DNA from: Heterotrichella gracilis
Lineage: Eukaryota > Sar > Xanthophyceae > Tribonematales > Xanthonemataceae
Length of the DNA: 64,000 bases
Direction of reading: 5' to 3'
NCBI GenBank assembly: GCA_032358255.1
Contig: JAULBX010025031.1
Location: 1-64,000 of the forward strand
A program made the position numbers and the translations under genes. This document shows, piece after piece, positions 1 to 9,637 of this stretch. Within the stretch, counting starts at the first letter, position 1. Each line of letters starts with the position of its first letter. Under the pieces are notes generated by a model that was not told where the DNA came from, ran no database searches, and worked only from the letters and a program-made list of their open reading frames with translations.

Positions 1-1125
1 GTTTATCAAAATACAGCTAAGCCTACCGCTTTAATTACTGGTAGTAATCAAATTAGCTGTAATACGCCTACTATTAATTTAACTAACGCAAGTACAAGTA
101 ACGTTCCTCCGATCTTCTTCCCTACATTGCCGGTTATTGGTTATGTTTGGTCGGGTCCGTCGCCACAGGCTACATTCTCTAATACGTCTACTTATATAGC
201 GTTTACACCTGCAGGTACTGCAAATCAGTATACTTTAGTTGCGAAAGATCTAAATAACGGTTGTACATCAGTTGCAACAAAAACAATTGGAGATAACCGT
301 ATCTATCCTAATGTAAATAATCCTAATGAGCCAGCACCGTTCATATTAGATTGCGGTCCTCTTGGATCAACAACTGCTACGATCATGCCTATCATTACTG
401 GAACTACAACAGGATTTACATACTCGTGGGTTGCTGTACCAACAACATCATTCAGCTCTTATACTTCATCAGTAACTACTGTTAATAAAGTAGGTGAGTA
501 CAAAATTATTGTAACTAACCCAGCTAATGGTTGTTCTACTGAAGGTGATGTACATGTTATTAATGGAACTTTAAATGGAGACTTCTTACCAAGTACTTAC
601 ACTGGTTATGCTCCGTTAGTTGTAACTTTCCAAAACTTGTCAGCCTCATCGTCAACGTCCACGCCTTCAGCCAGTATAACCTCGGTATGGAGTTTTGGTA
701 ACGGTGGAAGCCAGGTAACTAACTCTGTAGCTATCTCTCCTGTTGCAACGTATTCTAACGCCGGTACTTATACCGTAACAATGTATGTTGTAAAAGGATC
801 TTGTATGGATACTGTTACGAAAGTAATTACTGTTGAACTTCCTTCTAAATTAGAAGTACCTAACGTATTCACTCCAAATGGTGATGGAAGCAATGATGTC
901 TACTTCTTGAAAGTGGCTAACGTTTCAGAGATCAATGCCTTGATATTTGACCGTTGGGGAAATAAAGTGTTTGAATCTAATAGCAATACCGGAAATATTG
1001 CTTGGGATGGTAAAAACTCAGCAGGAAAAGAATTACCGGTTGGAACTTACTTCTACATTATCAAAGCTGTTGGTAAAGATGGTAAAGAGTTCGATCAAAA
1101 AGGTAACATAAGCTTATATAAATAA
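1..1125 (+). CDS. T9SS type B sorting-domain secreted protein, paralogue 1 (5' end outside window)
   Basis: The reading frame is open from base 1, so the gene begins upstream of the window; 374 residues and a TAA stop are visible. Visible residues about 195-280 form a PKD-like beta-sandwich (FGNG in place of the usual FGDG). The last 90 residues are the gliding-motility-associated C-terminal domain (CHU_C, type B sorting signal), recognised by VPNVFTPNGDGSND and FDRWGNKV. Such proteins are exported by the Sec system and then by T9SS to the cell surface or medium, where many act as adhesins. The visible part is closely similar to the C-terminal third of the two genes that follow, so this is the first of three tandem paralogues. 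A strong terminator follows. The family assignment is secure; the ligand is unknown. Confidence 0.93.
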   Translation, partial: VYQNTAKPTALITGSNQISCNTPTINLTNASTSNVPPIFFPTLPVIGYVWSGPSPQATFSNTSTYIAFTPAGTANQYTLVAKDLNNGCTSVATKTIGDNRIYPNVNNPNEPAPFILDCGPLGSTTATIMPIITGTTTGFTYSWVAVPTTSFSSYTSSVTTVNKVGEYKIIVTNPANGCSTEGDVHVINGTLNGDFLPSTYTGYAPLVVTFQNLSASSSTSTPSASITSVWSFGNGGSQVTNSVAISPVATYSNAGTYTVTMYVVKGSCMDTVTKVITVELPSKLEVPNVFTPNGDGSNDVYFLKVANVSEINALIFDRWGNKVFESNSNTGNIAWDGKNSAGKELPVGTYFYIIKAVGKDGKEFDQKGNISLYK

Positions 1126-1150
1126 TTAATATTTAATCTATTCAATTGAA

Positions 1151-1184
1151 AGCCCCGTCTAAAATTTAGACGGGGCTTTTTTTA
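1151..1184 (+). terminator. Intrinsic terminator after paralogue 1
   Basis: The 27-nt palindrome at 1151-1177 has two 13-nt arms (AGCCCCGTCTAAA and its complement) around one centre base, followed by a run of seven to eight T. It stands 25 nt after the stop codon. Confidence 0.9.
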
Positions 1185-1213
1185 TTATTAATTTTTTTAA
1201 TTAAATTAGTGCT

Positions 1214-1666
1214 ATGAGAAAATTAGCCTTAATATGTTTATTTGTTGCAGTTAATACATTTTTAAATGCACAATCAGATCTTTATTTAAAAGTTAAAAAA
1301 GCGATGCAAGAAAGCCATCCTGAGATAAATATGGCCGAACACATAATCGCTGTAAACATCTGGTCATCTAATAACCAGGAGTCGAGAGAGGCGAATAAGC
1401 ATTTCAATAGGAATTATGGGATCTACGAATTCGCTAAATTAAAAGGCGGCTTAAAAGGCCTTATTTGTGTTGCCATTAATAAGGAGGGCGAATCGTCTTC
1501 AGTTATATTAAGCAAAGATGGCGCTACAAAATTGATACAGCTAAATTCAATTGACGTATCTGCCACACCTGCAAATTTTGTGTTTGACGATCAGGGTAAA
1601 GAGGTCTATAAAAATATTCCTTCAGAAAAAATATTTGAATCTATTAATAAATTGATCACCCGATAA
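1214..1666 (+). CDS. Small secreted protein with degenerate thioredoxin-like fold
   Basis: 150 residues. Residues 1-19 form a signal peptide ending in NAQ. The pattern VNIWSSNNQESREANKHF sits where TlpA/ResA-like proteins have a strand, a CxxC active site and a helix, and TPANFVFDDQGKEVYK resembles the cis-proline strand and beta-hairpin of the same fold. Both active-site cysteines are absent (SSNN), so a redox role is unlikely; I infer a periplasmic binding or scaffold role. It lies 11 nt before paralogue 2 and may be co-transcribed with it. No copy is seen before paralogue 3. The fold call rests on pattern only. Confidence 0.6.
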   Translation: MRKLALICLFVAVNTFLNAQSDLYLKVKKAMQESHPEINMAEHIIAVNIWSSNNQESREANKHFNRNYGIYEFAKLKGGLKGLICVAINKEGESSSVILSKDGATKLIQLNSIDVSATPANFVFDDQGKEVYKNIPSEKIFESINKLITR

Positions 1667-1677
1667 AAAATTTAAGC

Positions 1678-4600
1678 ATGAAAAAAATTATTTTATTATT
1701 TGTGATCATTTTTATTAATCTGAAAATAAGTTCACAAGTAAATGCCGATTGTATAAATTCCATTCCTCTTTGTACAACACCAAATTTTACTTTTTTTCCA
1801 ACCACAAGCTTTGGTGCAGTTAATGATCTTCAGTCGCCAAGTAATATTAGCAACCCTACTACCAACCCAGCATCTACGAATTCGGGCTGTTTATTAACAG
1901 GCGAAAATCAGCCACAGTGGTTATTAATTACTATTGGAAATGCCGGAAGTTTAGAATTTGTTTTTGGCGCAGCAACAAGTGCCAATCCGCAGGTGGGTTT
2001 TTACGATTGGGCCATGTGGCCCTATTCGCCAAGCGCATGTTCAAATATTATGAACAATACGTTGCCACCAATACGTTGTAACTGGAACGGAACATCAGCG
2101 GGTGGAACAGGAATAGCTTCTGCAGCAAATATTACCGCGGTAGGAGGAAGTGCTTCCAACTTTGAACCGCCATTAGCAGTGAATGCCTGTCAGCAATTTA
2201 TTATTTGTATTTCAAATTATAGTGGAGTTAATACTTTGGTGTCTTTTCAATCTTTAGGTACAGCGTCTTTATCGTGTAACCCAAACTGTAATCCAAATTA
2301 TACAATCTGTGCAGGAGCTACGGCTACTATTATTCCTGTAAATTTTGCAGCATTAAGTAACCCAACTTTTTCTCTCAACCCAGGAGCTTTGTCAAATACA
2401 ACAGGAAGTTTTGTTGTTTCTCCTTTGGTAACAACAACCTATACAACCTACATTACCGGTTTAAATAGTTCTAATGCTATTCAAACAACAACTGGTGTTT
2501 CTACAGTGAGTGTAAACCCTCAACCAAGCGCTATTCCAACTACAACACAATCTACTTGTACAAATAGTCTTAATGCATTTAATTTAGGATTAACGTTTAC
2601 GCCTGCGGTTCCTGTGCCAAATTATACGGTCACCTGGGCACCAATTCCTGCAAGTATAGGAAACTCAACGCAAACAGCCGGTAGTGGCAATAACTTGCCC
2701 GGAACTTATAACGCAACCGTAACAACAGCCGGTGGTTGTTCTACCACAGCAAGTTTTGTTTTAAATCCTATTCCACCGCCAATAACATTTAATTTAATTC
2801 CAGGAGGAAGCAGTTATACAGTAACCTGCTCGCAGCCAACAGTAAACATTGCGGTTAACCCGGCCACTAATAATTACACCTGGACGAATAGTATTAATGC
2901 TCCGCAAACAGGAACTCTGGCGAGTTTCACAAATTTAAATATGGGTACATGGTCTGTAACAGGTGTTAATCCTATTTCCGGTTGCCAGGCTACACAGACG
3001 TTTGTGGTATCGCAAAATATAAGCGTTCCTCCATCTACTGTTTCTCCTGTAGCACAAAATATTGTTTGTCCTATTGGATCACCTGCAACTTTTACAGGAA
3101 TTACAACTTCAAGTTTAACTAACATTACGCACTCGTGGTATTCTCCGTTCTCTCCAGGAGCAGCTACAAATGGCGGTACAGTTTCAATTTATAATTCAAG
3201 TGCGCCCGGAACTTACACGTATTGCGTAACAGATAATGTGAGTGGTTGCAGTACCTGCAAAACAGTTACTATTACTTCTTCATCTGGTTTTCCAACGTAC
3301 ACAATTTCCAGCCCGCAACAATTTACAATAGGTTGTTCAACTACAAGTTTAGCAACCATAAACATATCTAACGTAACAACGGCCCCGACTCCTGGTGGTC
3401 CTGTATCTTATACAGTGTTACCTCCAACCTTTGTTGGCCCAAGCTATACTGTAGGTGGCTCTGCTACTTATACTGCAAATGTACCGGGACAATACACTGT
3501 TATTGTACATGACAATACAAATAATTGCGAGACAAAAATTCCGGTATCTATTATTTCAAATACATTTGCGCCGCAAATAACAGCCTCAGCAAATAATCCA
3601 ACGCTAACATGCGATATACCGAAAACGTTGTTGCATGGTACAAGTGGCACACCTAACACCAGCTTTAGCTGGGCATTCCCGGGTCCGCCGGCAGGGCAGG
3701 TGCCAAACGATACGTTAACGGTTTTTACAACTACAAATACTACAAATACTGTGGTTGCTACATATACGCTAATCGTAACTGATGCAATTAATTTATGTAA
3801 AAGCACACAAACATTAACTGTTTATCAAAACACCGCTAAGCCAACAGCAATAATTACGGGTAGTAATCAAATTAGTTGTCACACACCTACTATTAATTTT
3901 ACCAATGCAAGTACGAGTAATGTTCCCGCAATTTTCTTTCCAACATTACCCGTTATTGGTTATGTTTGGTCAGGGCCATCGCCGCAGCAAACACAGCAGG
4001 TAACTTCTACGTATATTGCGTTCACGCCCGCTGGTATTGCTAACCAATATACATTGGTGGCAAAAGATCTTAATAATGGTTGTACATCAGTAGCTACTAA
4101 AACTTTAGGCGATAACAGGATCTATCCTATTGTGAATACACCAGTATCACCGCCACCATTTATAATGGATTGCGCTTCACCGGGAGCAACTATCTTCCCA
4201 ATACTGACACCACCTACAACAGGTTTCACCTATTCATGGATTGCAGTTCCAACCACATCTTTTACATCTTATACTTCATCTGTAACAATCGTGAATAAAC
4301 CAGGCCCTTATAGAATTTTAGTAACTAATGCTGTAAATGGATGCGCTTCTTATGGTAACGTTGAGGTAATTAACGGAGGTATAAATGGAGACTTCTTGCC
4401 AAGTAACTATTCGGGTTACGCGCCATTGAACGTAACTTTCACTAACCTTTCTTCATCGAGCTCAACTGCTACGGGTGCGTCAAGCATTACATCTGTTTGG
4501 AGCTTTGGAAATGGCCAAAGCCAGGTTACTACTTCTGCTAGTATTTCGCCGGTAACAACCTATTCTAATGCCGGAACTTATACTGTAACCATGTATGTTG

Positions 4601-4935
4601 TAAAAGGAACGTGTTTGGATACTGTTCAAAAAGTGATAAAAGTAGAACTTCCTTCAAAATTAGAAGTGCCCAATGTTTTTACACCAAATGGTGATGGAAG
4701 CAATGACGTGTTCTTTTTAAAAGTGGCTAACGTTTCAGAAATAAACGCCATCATCTTTGACCGGTGGGGCAATAAGGTTTACGAAAGTAACAGTAGTACC
4801 GGAAATATTGAATGGGATGGCAAAAGCTCTGCCGGCAAAGAATTACCAGCCGGCACCTATTTTTATATTATAAAAGCCACTGGTAAAGACGATAAAACCT
4901 ACGACCAAAAAGGAAACGTAAGTATTTACAGATAG
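1678..4935 (+). CDS. T9SS type B sorting-domain secreted protein, paralogue 2
   Basis: 1085 residues. The N-terminus is a signal peptide. A Cys-containing N-terminal domain follows (to about residue 205), then a long series of Ig-like or PKD-like beta-sandwich units rich in Ser, Thr, Asn and Gly, a clearer PKD-like unit at about 907-990, and the CHU_C type B sorting domain from about 994 (LEVPNVFTPNGDGSNDVF). Export is through Sec and T9SS. Middle and C-terminal parts match paralogue 3 almost throughout; the N-terminal domains differ more, as expected for adhesins whose tip diverges while stalk and anchor stay similar. No catalytic motif is visible. The gene ends in its own terminator. Confidence 0.93.
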   Translation: MKKIILLFVIIFINLKISSQVNADCINSIPLCTTPNFTFFPTTSFGAVNDLQSPSNISNPTTNPASTNSGCLLTGENQPQWLLITIGNAGSLEFVFGAATSANPQVGFYDWAMWPYSPSACSNIMNNTLPPIRCNWNGTSAGGTGIASAANITAVGGSASNFEPPLAVNACQQFIICISNYSGVNTLVSFQSLGTASLSCNPNCNPNYTICAGATATIIPVNFAALSNPTFSLNPGALSNTTGSFVVSPLVTTTYTTYITGLNSSNAIQTTTGVSTVSVNPQPSAIPTTTQSTCTNSLNAFNLGLTFTPAVPVPNYTVTWAPIPASIGNSTQTAGSGNNLPGTYNATVTTAGGCSTTASFVLNPIPPPITFNLIPGGSSYTVTCSQPTVNIAVNPATNNYTWTNSINAPQTGTLASFTNLNMGTWSVTGVNPISGCQATQTFVVSQNISVPPSTVSPVAQNIVCPIGSPATFTGITTSSLTNITHSWYSPFSPGAATNGGTVSIYNSSAPGTYTYCVTDNVSGCSTCKTVTITSSSGFPTYTISSPQQFTIGCSTTSLATINISNVTTAPTPGGPVSYTVLPPTFVGPSYTVGGSATYTANVPGQYTVIVHDNTNNCETKIPVSIISNTFAPQITASANNPTLTCDIPKTLLHGTSGTPNTSFSWAFPGPPAGQVPNDTLTVFTTTNTTNTVVATYTLIVTDAINLCKSTQTLTVYQNTAKPTAIITGSNQISCHTPTINFTNASTSNVPAIFFPTLPVIGYVWSGPSPQQTQQVTSTYIAFTPAGIANQYTLVAKDLNNGCTSVATKTLGDNRIYPIVNTPVSPPPFIMDCASPGATIFPILTPPTTGFTYSWIAVPTTSFTSYTSSVTIVNKPGPYRILVTNAVNGCASYGNVEVINGGINGDFLPSNYSGYAPLNVTFTNLSSSSSTATGASSITSVWSFGNGQSQVTTSASISPVTTYSNAGTYTVTMYVVKGTCLDTVQKVIKVELPSKLEVPNVFTPNGDGSNDVFFLKVANVSEINAIIFDRWGNKVYESNSSTGNIEWDGKSSAGKELPAGTYFYIIKATGKDDKTYDQKGNVSIYR

Positions 4936-4948
4936 GATCAAAATCTAA

Positions 4949-4983
4949 AATCCCAATAAAATAATTTATTGGGATTTTTTTTT
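4949..4983 (+). terminator. Intrinsic terminator after paralogue 2
   Basis: Arms AATCCCAATAAA and TTTATTGGGATT form a 12-bp stem with loop ATAA, followed by a run of T. It lies 13 nt after the stop codon. Confidence 0.9.
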
Positions 4984-5012
4984 GCATTTAACAGTATTTG
5001 GTAAGGTATTTG

Positions 5013-5020
5013 TACATTTG
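5013..5020 (+). promoter_or_regulatory. Putative -7 element of paralogue 3
   Basis: TACATTTG fits the Bacteroidota -7 consensus TAnnTTTG. It lies 103 nt before the start codon and just after the upstream terminator, which gives paralogue 3 its own transcript. No good -33 TTG is seen at the expected spacing. Confidence 0.45.
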
Positions 5021-5123
5021 TAATTAGAATAACTATATTGCCGGAATTAAGCATAAAATAACGACAACATAGAAATATGTGCAATAAAAAAACAAGAAAC
5101 TATTATTTATAAAACCCCAGGCC

Positions 5124-8100
5124 ATGAAAAAAATTATCCTACTTCTGTTAATGTTTGTTTGTTTGTATTCGAACGCTCAAACAACCTGTAATACTGCACA
5201 ACCATTTTGTGCCGGTGGAACTTCTGGTGTTACTTTCCCGGCTTCAACCAACCAACCAGATGCTTTTCCAACATCCTATAACTGTTTAGGTTCAACACCT
5301 AACCCGGCCTGGTATTATTTACAGGTTTCAACCAGTGGAAACATTGATCTTTATATTGCAGGAACAGGTAATCAGGATGTTGATTTTATTTGCTGGGGAC
5401 CATTCACAACATTTTCTACCATTTGTAATAACTTAAGCAGTACAACTAATGTGGTTGACTGTAGTTACTCTTCAAGTCCAACAGAAACGTGTAACATAGT
5501 TGGCGCAATTGCCGGACAGTATTACATGGTTTTAATAACTAATTTTTCTAACGTTGTACAAAACATTCAATTTAATCAAATCGGAGGAACAGGTTCAACC
5601 AACTGTGGTTTATTGGCAAGTAACTCTAGTATTTGTGCAGGTGCAAGTGCAACTATCACTGCAAATAATGCTTCTAACCTTACAAGCCCGTCTTACTCAT
5701 TAAATCCAGGAGCATTGACTTCTCCAACACCAACCTTTGTTGTAAGTCCAACAAGCACAACGACCTATACAATTTATGTTACCGGTTTAAATACATCAAG
5801 CGTATCTGTAACGCAAACAGCAGTATCAACAGTTACTGTTAAGCCTTCGCCGGCAGCTGCACCAACCGTAACGCAAACAAGTTGTACGAATACAGTAAAT
5901 GCATTTAATTTAGGTTTGACTTTTACACCTGCTTCGCCGGTGCCCGGTTATACAGTCAATTGGTCAACCATACCATTTAGTGTTGTGAGTCCCACACAAA
6001 CATCGGGTACAGGAGGTATTGCAGCGGGTATTTATAATGCCACTATTACGGCGGCAGGAGGTTGCTCAACAACAACCAGCTTTAGCATAAACCCGACACC
6101 AGCGCCGGCTGTATTTAATTTAGTTCCCGGATCGAGCAGTTATACTATAACATGTGCTCAACCAACTGTTGTTATTAATGCAAATCCGGCAAGTTATTCT
6201 TATACCTGGACGAATGTCATTTCACCACCACAGACAGGACCCACGGGAACTTTTAGTTCACCAGGTGGAATCGGCACATGGTCTGTGATTGCTGTTAATC
6301 CGATATCGGGATGTACAAGTACTCAAACTTTTGTTGTTAGCCAGAATGTTACTGTACCCACATCAACCGTGAGTCCATTAACTCAAAATATTACGTGTAA
6401 CATTGCTTCAATTATTACTGTTACCGGAACGAGCACACCTACTACAAATATTACGCACCAGTGGATATCTCCGTCAGGTGGAACATTAACTGCGGCATCA
6501 CCAACTGCTATATTTTTGCCGGGCGGTCCTGGCACCTACACACATTGCATAGTAAATAATGTAAATGGTTGCTCAAGCTGTTCAACGTTCTCTGTTTTTT
6601 CAACTTTTGGTTTTCCAACATTTAGTGTAAGCAGTCCAAGCCAGTTTACTATTGGTTGCGGTACAACAAGTTTAACTACAATTAATATTTCGAGTGTTAC
6701 AACGGTGCCAGTACCCGGCGGACCAGTTTCATATACAGTGCTACCGCCAACGTATGTAGGACCAACTTATACATTAGGCGGGTCATCTACTTATACAGCA
6801 AACATACCGGGTCAGTACACAGTGATTGTTCATGACAATACAAACAGTTGTGAAACTACTGTTCAGGTATCTATTATATCAAACACCTTTGCACCACTAA
6901 TAAATGCAACAGCTGTTACAAAAACGTTAACTTGTGATGTTCCTAAAACTGTGATACAAGGTTTTAGTGGTACACCTAACACCAGCTTTAGCTGGGCTTT
7001 TCCCGGCCCACCAGCAGGGCAGGTGCCAAACGACACCTTAACGGTATCTACGAATACTGCATCTCCAACTAATACCATAGTTGGCACCTATACATTAACT
7101 GTAACTGATGCTATTAATAAATGTAAGAGCACGCAAACATTGACGATCTATCAAAATACTGCAAAACCTACAGCTTTAATTACTGGTAGTAATACTATAG
7201 ACTGTAATACTCCTACAGTTGGCATTACCCTTACAAATGGTAGTACAAGTAACATCCCTGCAACCTTCTTCCCAACATTGCCCGTAATTGGTTATATCTG
7301 GTCTGGGCCATCGCCACAACCCACACAACAGGTAACGTCTACCTATTTTGCGTTTACGCCTGCTGGTGTTGCCAATCAGTATACCCTAGTTGCAAAAGAT
7401 CTTAATAACGGTTGTACAGCAGTAGCAACAAAAACTATTGCAGATAATAGAATCTATCCTAATGTAAATACACCAAACCAACCAGCACCGTTTATTTTAG
7501 ATTGTGGCGTAAATACTACTGCAACAATTTCTCCTATTATTACAGGACCTACAACTGGTTTCACTTATTCGTGGGTTGCTGTACCAACTACTTCTTTTAG
7601 TTCTTATACGTCATCTGTAACAACTGTTAATAAGCCAGGGCCTTATAAGATCATCGTAACAAACACTGTTAATGGTTGTCAATCATATGGAGTGGTAGAG
7701 GTAATTAACGGAGGAATAACCGGTGATTTCTTGCCAAGTACTTATACAGGTTATGCACCATTGATTGTAAGCTTTACTAACCTTTCAGCATCTAGTTCAA
7801 CTGCTACAGGCTCATCAAGCATTACCTCTGTTTGGAGTTTTGGTAATGGACAAAGCCAGATAACTACATCTGCGAGTATTTCGCCAGTGACAACTTATAG
7901 TAATGCAGGAACTTATACTGTAACTATGTTTGTTGTAAAAGGAGCTTGTTTGGACACCGTTTATAAAGTAATAAAAGTTGAACTTCCTTCTAAGTTAGAA
8001 GTGCCCAATGTTTTTACACCAAATGGTGATGGAAGCAATGATGTGTTCTTCTTAAAAGTGGCTAATGTTTCAGAAATAAATGCTATCATATTTGATCGTT

Positions 8101-8270
8101 GGGGCAATAAAGTTTACGAAAGTAACAGCACTACCGGAAATATTGAATGGGACGGCAAAAGCTCGGCTGGCAAAGAATTACCGGCAGGAACCTATTTTTA
8201 TATCATTAAGGCAACAGGAAAAGATGATAGAACTTATGACCAAAAAGGTAACGTAAGTATTTACAGATAA
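5124..8270 (+). CDS. T9SS type B sorting-domain secreted protein, paralogue 3
   Basis: 1048 residues. The signal peptide ends near SNAQ. The N-terminal domain (to about residue 175) differs from that of paralogue 2 but keeps paired cysteines. Repeated beta-sandwich units follow, then a PKD-like unit at about 869-952 and a CHU_C type B sorting domain from about 956. The last 150 codons are nearly identical to those of paralogue 2 even at the DNA level, which points to recent duplication or gene conversion. It is presumably a surface or released adhesin-like protein; no enzyme motif is seen. Confidence 0.93.
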   Translation: MKKIILLLLMFVCLYSNAQTTCNTAQPFCAGGTSGVTFPASTNQPDAFPTSYNCLGSTPNPAWYYLQVSTSGNIDLYIAGTGNQDVDFICWGPFTTFSTICNNLSSTTNVVDCSYSSSPTETCNIVGAIAGQYYMVLITNFSNVVQNIQFNQIGGTGSTNCGLLASNSSICAGASATITANNASNLTSPSYSLNPGALTSPTPTFVVSPTSTTTYTIYVTGLNTSSVSVTQTAVSTVTVKPSPAAAPTVTQTSCTNTVNAFNLGLTFTPASPVPGYTVNWSTIPFSVVSPTQTSGTGGIAAGIYNATITAAGGCSTTTSFSINPTPAPAVFNLVPGSSSYTITCAQPTVVINANPASYSYTWTNVISPPQTGPTGTFSSPGGIGTWSVIAVNPISGCTSTQTFVVSQNVTVPTSTVSPLTQNITCNIASIITVTGTSTPTTNITHQWISPSGGTLTAASPTAIFLPGGPGTYTHCIVNNVNGCSSCSTFSVFSTFGFPTFSVSSPSQFTIGCGTTSLTTINISSVTTVPVPGGPVSYTVLPPTYVGPTYTLGGSSTYTANIPGQYTVIVHDNTNSCETTVQVSIISNTFAPLINATAVTKTLTCDVPKTVIQGFSGTPNTSFSWAFPGPPAGQVPNDTLTVSTNTASPTNTIVGTYTLTVTDAINKCKSTQTLTIYQNTAKPTALITGSNTIDCNTPTVGITLTNGSTSNIPATFFPTLPVIGYIWSGPSPQPTQQVTSTYFAFTPAGVANQYTLVAKDLNNGCTAVATKTIADNRIYPNVNTPNQPAPFILDCGVNTTATISPIITGPTTGFTYSWVAVPTTSFSSYTSSVTTVNKPGPYKIIVTNTVNGCQSYGVVEVINGGITGDFLPSTYTGYAPLIVSFTNLSASSSTATGSSSITSVWSFGNGQSQITTSASISPVTTYSNAGTYTVTMFVVKGACLDTVYKVIKVELPSKLEVPNVFTPNGDGSNDVFFLKVANVSEINAIIFDRWGNKVYESNSTTGNIEWDGKSSAGKELPAGTYFYIIKATGKDDRTYDQKGNVSIYR

Positions 8271-8286
8271 AATTTAACTTTAAATG

Positions 8287-8321
8287 ATCCCGATAAAAGC
8301 CATTTTATCGGGATTTTTTTT
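8287..8321 (+). terminator. Intrinsic terminator after paralogue 3
   Basis: Arms ATCCCGATAAAA and TTTTATCGGGAT form a 12-bp stem with loop GCCA, followed by eight T. Confidence 0.9.
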
Positions 8322-8353
8322 GCCTGAAAACTTCTCTTTTCCAAATAAAACCT

Positions 8354-8361
8354 TAAATTTG
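8354..8361 (+). promoter_or_regulatory. Putative -7 element of sucC
   Basis: TAAATTTG matches TAnnTTTG and lies 47 nt before the sucC start, directly after the previous terminator. The leader holds an exact 11-nt direct repeat, GAAGCACATTA, at 8361-8371 and 8384-8394. Confidence 0.5.
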
Positions 8362-8408
8362 AAGCACATTAGTTACTTATTAAGAAGCACATTATTTAAA
8401 CCAATTAT

Positions 8409-9602
8409 ATGAATATTCACGAATATCAGGGAAAAAGCATTTTAAAAAGTTTTGGCGTTGCAATCCAGGAAGGAATTGTTGCCGAAACTGCAGAACAAGC
8501 TGTTGCAGCTGCAAAAGAATTAAAAGCAAAATACAATAGCGATTGGGTTGTTGTAAAAGCGCAAATTCATGCGGGTGGCCGTGGTAAAGGGGGCGGGGTA
8601 AAGCTTGCAAAAAATTTAGATGAGGTAAAAGAAAAAGCATCTGCTATTCTTGGTATGCATTTAATAACACCACAAACAAGTGCTACAGGCAAATTGGTAA
8701 ACAAAGTTTTAATTACACAGGATGTATATTATCCTGGCGCTTCTGAAACAAAAGAATTTTATATGAGCGTGCTTTTAGATCGCGCTAAAGGAAGAAACAC
8801 GATCATTTACAGTACCGAGGGTGGTATGGATATTGAGCATGTTGCAGAGCATACTCCCGAAAAGATCTGGAAAGAAGAGATCGATCCACGCGTTGGTATA
8901 CAATCGTTTCAGGCACGTAAGATCGCATTTAACTTAGGTCTTAGCGGCAACGCTTTCAAAGAAATGGTGAAATTTGTATTGACCTTATACAAGGCCTACG
9001 AAAGTATTGACGCTTCTTTATTTGAAATAAATCCGGTTTTAAAAACCAGTGATGATAAAATAATTGCAGTAGATTCTAAAGTTTCATTTGACGATAACGG
9101 TTTGTTCCGTCACCCTGATTATGAGGCTATGCGCGATATCACAGAAGAAGATCCTACAGATGTTGAAGCACGTGTTGCTGAATTGAACTATGTTAAACTT
9201 GACGGTAACGTTGGTTGTATGGTTAACGGCGCAGGTTTAGCCATGGCTACAATGGATATTATTAAATTAAGTGGCGGCGAGCCCGCTAACTTCCTAGATG
9301 TTGGCGGTACGGCAAATGCTGAACGTGTTGAAAAAGCCTTTAGGATCATACTAAAAGATTCAAATGTTAAAGCTATTTTAGTTAATATTTTTGGTGGAAT
9401 TGTACGCTGCGACCGCGTTGCGCAGGGTATTGTAGATGCTTATAAGAACATGGGAACCATAAATGTGCCAATTATAGTGCGTTTACAGGGTACCAATGCC
9501 GAAGCAGCCAAGAAAATAATTGATGAATCAGGTCTAAAAGTGTACTCTGCTATTGAATTTCACGAGGCAGCCGCTTTGGTAAATAAATTATTAAAAAACT
9601 AA
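8409..9602 (+). CDS. sucC: Succinate-CoA ligase (ADP-forming) subunit beta
   Basis: 397 residues, the normal length. It is the beta subunit of the TCA-cycle enzyme that converts succinyl-CoA to succinate with formation of ATP or GTP; it works with a SucD alpha subunit, which is not in this window. The start MNIHEYQGK is typical of the family. The N-terminal half is an ATP-grasp domain. The C-terminal CoA-ligase domain carries FLDVGGTA near residue 295 and NIFGGIVRCD near 326, the family signature. A putative promoter and leader precede it. No odd features are seen in the protein. Confidence 0.98.
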   Translation: MNIHEYQGKSILKSFGVAIQEGIVAETAEQAVAAAKELKAKYNSDWVVVKAQIHAGGRGKGGGVKLAKNLDEVKEKASAILGMHLITPQTSATGKLVNKVLITQDVYYPGASETKEFYMSVLLDRAKGRNTIIYSTEGGMDIEHVAEHTPEKIWKEEIDPRVGIQSFQARKIAFNLGLSGNAFKEMVKFVLTLYKAYESIDASLFEINPVLKTSDDKIIAVDSKVSFDDNGLFRHPDYEAMRDITEEDPTDVEARVAELNYVKLDGNVGCMVNGAGLAMATMDIIKLSGGEPANFLDVGGTANAERVEKAFRIILKDSNVKAILVNIFGGIVRCDRVAQGIVDAYKNMGTINVPIIVRLQGTNAEAAKKIIDESGLKVYSAIEFHEAAALVNKLLKN

Positions 9603-9637
9603 AAAAAATAATATCTTTAAAAAATATAAAAGAACCG

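Noticed and set aside
2874-3806. Reverse open frames inside paralogue 2
   Set aside because: They are shadows of the repeated, Ser/Thr-rich coding sequence on the other strand.
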